Shown: positions 19,317 to 21,624 of the stretch, piece after piece
Layout: each line of letters starts with the position of its first letter
Position numbering within the stretch: position 1 is the stretch's first letter
From: an uncultured Collinsella sp.
GTDB lineage: Bacteria > Actinomycetota > Coriobacteriia > Coriobacteriales > Coriobacteriaceae
NCBI GenBank assembly: GCA_958346165.1
Contig: CATVQO010000007.1
Span: 1-21,624 of the forward strand
Length of the DNA stretch: 21,624 nt
Direction: 5' to 3'
Translations under genes and position numbers: made by a program
The notes under the pieces: model-generated
What the model was told of the DNA's origin: nothing
The model's database searches: none
The model's input: the letters and a program-made list of their open reading frames with translations, nothing else

Positions 19317-20504
19317 TTAAGCAAGCAAAAGCAATCGTTTGTAGACATCGAGGCCTTTGAGCAGAATTTCCTCGTCAAAGAGCATGGTATCAGTGTGAAG
19401 GGCGCTCGTGGCATAGGCGGGACAGCCATCCGAATCGCTCGGGTTTTCTTGTCCCTCTGGCACGCCCGTGCCTAGCAAGAAGAACACGCCCGGCAGATGG
19501 CGCTGATAGAACGCGAAATCCTCGGCGATTAGCAGCGGCTCGTCCACGAGCTGCAATTCGGGCAGAGCGGGCGCGATTCGGGCAAACAACTCAGGGTCGT
19601 TATCGACCGGCGGATAGCCCTCGGCAAAGTCGAGATCATACGTGCAGCCCGTTGCGGCGCAGGCATCGTCCAACACACGGCGCACGCCTTCGCGCGCGCG
19701 GTCGAACATGCCGTCCGTAAACACACGCAGACTGCCGGCAACATGGGCCTCCCCCGCCACCGCGTTGCAGACGGTACCGGCCTGCAGCAGGCCGAACTTA
19801 CCAATGCAGGGCTCGTCGGCACCCAACTCGTCCATCAATTCACGCTCGGCAACCAAGAACTTGGCAGCCGCCAGCGCCGCATCGTGCGATTCGTTTACGG
19901 GAACGCCGTAGGTCTTGGCGATATGGATGCTTGTCCCGTGAATGTGCACGTGCGTCTCACTCGAGCGCGCCAGCAATGGACCGGAGCAGCTCGCCAACGT
20001 GTTCGCAGGCAGATCGGGCCACACGTGAAACCCGAAGATGCGGTCCGCCCCGTAGCGCTCAAACACCCCGCTCTCACAAACTGTCTTGGCGCCACCGGTC
20101 GTCTCCTCGGCAGGCTGGAACACAAAGAGCACGTTGCGCCTAATGGCGCCCGGCTGCTCGCGAATCGTACGGTCGACATACGTCGCGGCGGCAAGTGCCA
20201 TGGCCATGTGTCCGTCATGTCCGCAAGCGTGCATCTTGCCGGGATGAATCGAGGCAAAGGCCGCTCCCGTCGCCTCCGCGATGGGCAGCGCATCCATATC
20301 GGCGCGAATCGCCGTGGCATGCGAGGCACCCGTGCCAGCGTCGAAGAAAGCGCACACGCAACTAGGGCACGGATGGATCACCTCGCAGGCAAGCGGAGCG
20401 AGCACGCCCTCGATATAGGCGATAGTTTGCGGAAGATCGAAGTCGAGCTCCGGAATGCGATGCAGGTCGCGACGATAGCGACGGAGTTCTTGGAGCTCGG
20501 TCAT
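19317..20504 (-). CDS. M20 family amidohydrolase (M20D type)
   Basis: A 395-residue zinc-type amidohydrolase that removes acyl groups from amino acids or related compounds in the cytosol. Metal-site motifs are IRADMDALPI (67-75), MHACGHDGHMA (91-101, with Cys94 and His96), FQPAEE (129-134, Glu133/Glu134) and GFHVWP (158-163, His160); the C-terminal DFAFYQRH and SALHTDTM blocks complete the site. The inserted dimerisation domain lies at about 175-290. Family members include aminoacylases, IAA-amino acid hydrolases and N-acetyldiaminopimelate deacetylase. Its divergence from lysA makes a role in diaminopimelate/lysine synthesis possible but unproven. The second ATG (20504) is preferred because AAAGGA precedes it; the ATG at 20519 overlaps that site. 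Confidence 0.88.
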   Translation of the reverse strand: MTELQELRRYRRDLHRIPELDFDLPQTIAYIEGVLAPLACEVIHPCPSCVCAFFDAGTGASHATAIRADMDALPIAEATGAAFASIHPGKMHACGHDGHMAMALAAATYVDRTIREQPGAIRRNVLFVFQPAEETTGGAKTVCESGVFERYGADRIFGFHVWPDLPANTLASCSGPLLARSSETHVHIHGTSIHIAKTYGVPVNESHDAALAAAKFLVAERELMDELGADEPCIGKFGLLQAGTVCNAVAGEAHVAGSLRVFTDGMFDRAREGVRRVLDDACAATGCTYDLDFAEGYPPVDNDPELFARIAPALPELQLVDEPLLIAEDFAFYQRHLPGVFFLLGTGVPEGQENPSDSDGCPAYATSALHTDTMLFDEEILLKGLDVYKRLLLLA

Positions 20505-20639
20505 GGGGATTCCTTTCATGGGGCAACTCAGTTGTCACCTATTGTGACGCAGGATTGTGGCGCCCTCGTTTCTAGCATGATGCTGCATTTTTTAAACGTT
20601 ATATACGAATACTCTTGTTTGGTAAAGTGCAACGTGGTA

Positions 20640-20800
20640 GGGTCTTTACCACTTGATAGAGGCGCGGGCACGAAGAGCCGCGGGCGAGTCGGCAGACTTT
20701 GACCCCGCGGGGAGGCGAAACCCGCCGAACTGGGTTTTTCGGGCACGAACAGCCTGGTGGGCCTGCGGGAAACACTCGCAGGACTGTCTGCAGCAATGCG
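20640..20800 (+). ncRNA. Lysine riboswitch (L box) upstream of lysA
   Basis: The conserved landmarks occur in order: GATAGAGGCGCG (20655-20666), a CGAAGAGCC loop segment, GGGGAGGCGAAACCCGCCGAA (two adjacent segments near 20709-20730), CCTGGTGGGCC (about 20752-20763) and CGCAGGACTGTC (20777-20788). These match the lysine riboswitch pattern as in B. subtilis lysC, with GATAGAGG, GCCGAA and a closing CTGTC. It precedes a diaminopimelate decarboxylase gene, which fits. Boundaries are approximate because the P1 stem is not clear by eye. Confidence 0.87.
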
Positions 20801-20804
20801 GGAG

Positions 20805-20872
20805 CGCTATCCGGACATTGGGTCCACGCTATGCGGATTCGATGCGCAGATGGCGCCGTCTGGATAGCGAGG
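20805..20872 (+). promoter_or_regulatory. Riboswitch expression platform near the lysA ribosome site
   Basis: CGCTATCCGGA (20805-20815) pairs with TCTGGATAGCG (20859-20869) in an 11-bp stem with one wobble. The 3' arm runs into GAGG (20869-20872), the likely ribosome site 10 bases before the lysA ATG. There is no U-tract, so lysine binding more likely controls translation initiation than termination. Confidence 0.5.
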
Positions 20873-20882
20873 TTTACGGGAC

Positions 20883-21624
20883 ATGGCATTGACCCCCAAC
20901 GAGGCATATGCGGCCAAGCAGCCGTTTGTGGACAAGGAGACACTCGAGCATATCGTCGAGCAGTTCCCCACGCCGTTTCATCTATACGACGAGGCGGGTA
21001 TCCGCCGCAACATGCAAGAAGTGCGCGACGCCTTTGCGTGGAACCCGGGGTTTAAGGAGTACTTTGCCGTCAAGGCCAACCCCAACCCGGCCCTTATCTC
21101 AATTCTCAACGAATACGGCTGCGGCTGCGATTGCTCGAGCTATACCGAGCTCATGATCGCCCGCTCGCTGGGCATCACCGGCCATGACATCATGTTCTCG
21201 TCCAACGACACGCCGGCGGCAGACTTTGAGCTTGCCGACAAGTTGGGCGCCATCGTCAACTTCGACGATATCAGCCACATTGAGTTTTACGAGCGCGTCG
21301 CGGGACCCATCCCCAAGACGGTGAGCTGCCGTTTTAACCCGGGCGGCCTGTTCCAGCTTTCCAACGGCATTATGGACAACCCGGGCGATTCCAAGTACGG
21401 CATGACCACCGAGCAGCTCTTTGATGCCTTCCGCATGCTCAAGGCCAAGGGCGCCGAGGACTTTGGCATCCATGCCTTCCTTGCCAGCAACACCGTCACC
21501 AACGATTACTACCCCAAGCTCGCGCGAATCCTCTTTGAACTTGCCGTGCGCCTGGAGCGCGAGACCGGTGCACATGTCGCCTTTATCAATCTGTCCGGCG
21601 GTGTGGGTATCCCCTACCTGCCCG
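20883..21624 (+). CDS. lysA: Diaminopimelate decarboxylase, partial (3' end outside window)
   Basis: The first 247 codons of a PLP-dependent group IV decarboxylase that converts meso-diaminopimelate to L-lysine, the last step of lysine synthesis. The N-terminus has TPFHLYDEAGIRRNM (30-44) and the PLP-lysine motif YFAVKANPNP (60-69, Lys64), followed by DCSSYTEL and NLSGGVGIPY, a variant of the glycine-rich phosphate-binding block. The segment FGIHAFLASNT replaces the more common His-x-His-x-Gly-Ser motif, marking a divergent subtype; carboxynorspermidine decarboxylase is an alternative. A lysine riboswitch directly upstream strongly supports lysA. The ATG at 20883 is preceded by GAGG 10 bases upstream. 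The frame is open to the window edge. Confidence 0.88.
   Translation, partial: MALTPNEAYAAKQPFVDKETLEHIVEQFPTPFHLYDEAGIRRNMQEVRDAFAWNPGFKEYFAVKANPNPALISILNEYGCGCDCSSYTELMIARSLGITGHDIMFSSNDTPAADFELADKLGAIVNFDDISHIEFYERVAGPIPKTVSCRFNPGGLFQLSNGIMDNPGDSKYGMTTEQLFDAFRMLKAKGAEDFGIHAFLASNTVTNDYYPKLARILFELAVRLERETGAHVAFINLSGGVGIPYLP

Noticed and set aside
20534..20548. Small inverted repeat GTCAC-N5-GTGAC upstream of the M20 gene
   Set aside because: Only 5-bp arms; could easily occur by chance and no promoter could be placed with it.

Overview
This is a GC-rich chromosomal segment with heavy use of GTG starts, strong Shine-Dalgarno sites and very few real overlaps. Three things suggest a gut Coriobacteriia (Actinomycetota), most likely Collinsella or a close relative: the overall gene style, an LPxTG-anchored secreted dipeptidase, and a D-aspartate ligase/racemase pair for peptidoglycan cross-bridges. 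I infer the genus; no 16S or marker gene proves it.

Layout. Bases 1-200 hold a long hairpin repeat and then the end of rnd (ribonuclease D, minus strand). Diverging from rnd are a diacylglycerol-kinase-family lipid kinase and a 30-residue membrane peptide (1430-2449). A secreted, cell-wall-anchored C69 (PepD-like) dipeptidase follows (2756-4705). Bases 4826-8386 form a complete tryptophan uptake locus: an extended -10 promoter, a 22-residue leader peptide with three consecutive Trp codons, an attenuator terminator, a TrpP-like ECF S component, a double-ATPase protein and EcfT. A second copy of the long hairpin repeat lies between the S component and the ATPase.

On the minus strand a D-aspartate-ligase-like ATP-grasp enzyme and an aspartate/glutamate-type racemase (8512-10599) probably build the D-Asp cross-bridge. 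A MOSC protein and a secreted coiled-coil protein with a lysozyme-like C-terminus follow on the plus strand. The secreted protein sits behind three copies of a palindromic 15-mer.

The minus-strand block 12862-15335 looks like one operon: a Tat-type lipoprotein, a short HTH protein and a membrane-anchored Ser/Thr kinase. From about 15.4 to 19.3 kb the sequence is accessory. It has a GIY-YIG nuclease-like gene directly abutting an ADP-ribosylglycohydrolase, decayed coding sequence, a small membrane protein and a higBA toxin-antitoxin operon with an SOS-box-like palindrome against its -10 element. The window closes with an M20 amidohydrolase divergent from lysA, which is preceded by a lysine riboswitch.

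Regulation by RNA structure is the theme: a trp leader attenuator, a lysine riboswitch, several leader hairpins and two copies of a structured repeat whose stems show compensatory change. The least described units are the GIY-YIG/ADP-ribosylglycohydrolase pair, the lipoprotein-HTH-kinase operon and the structured repeat.
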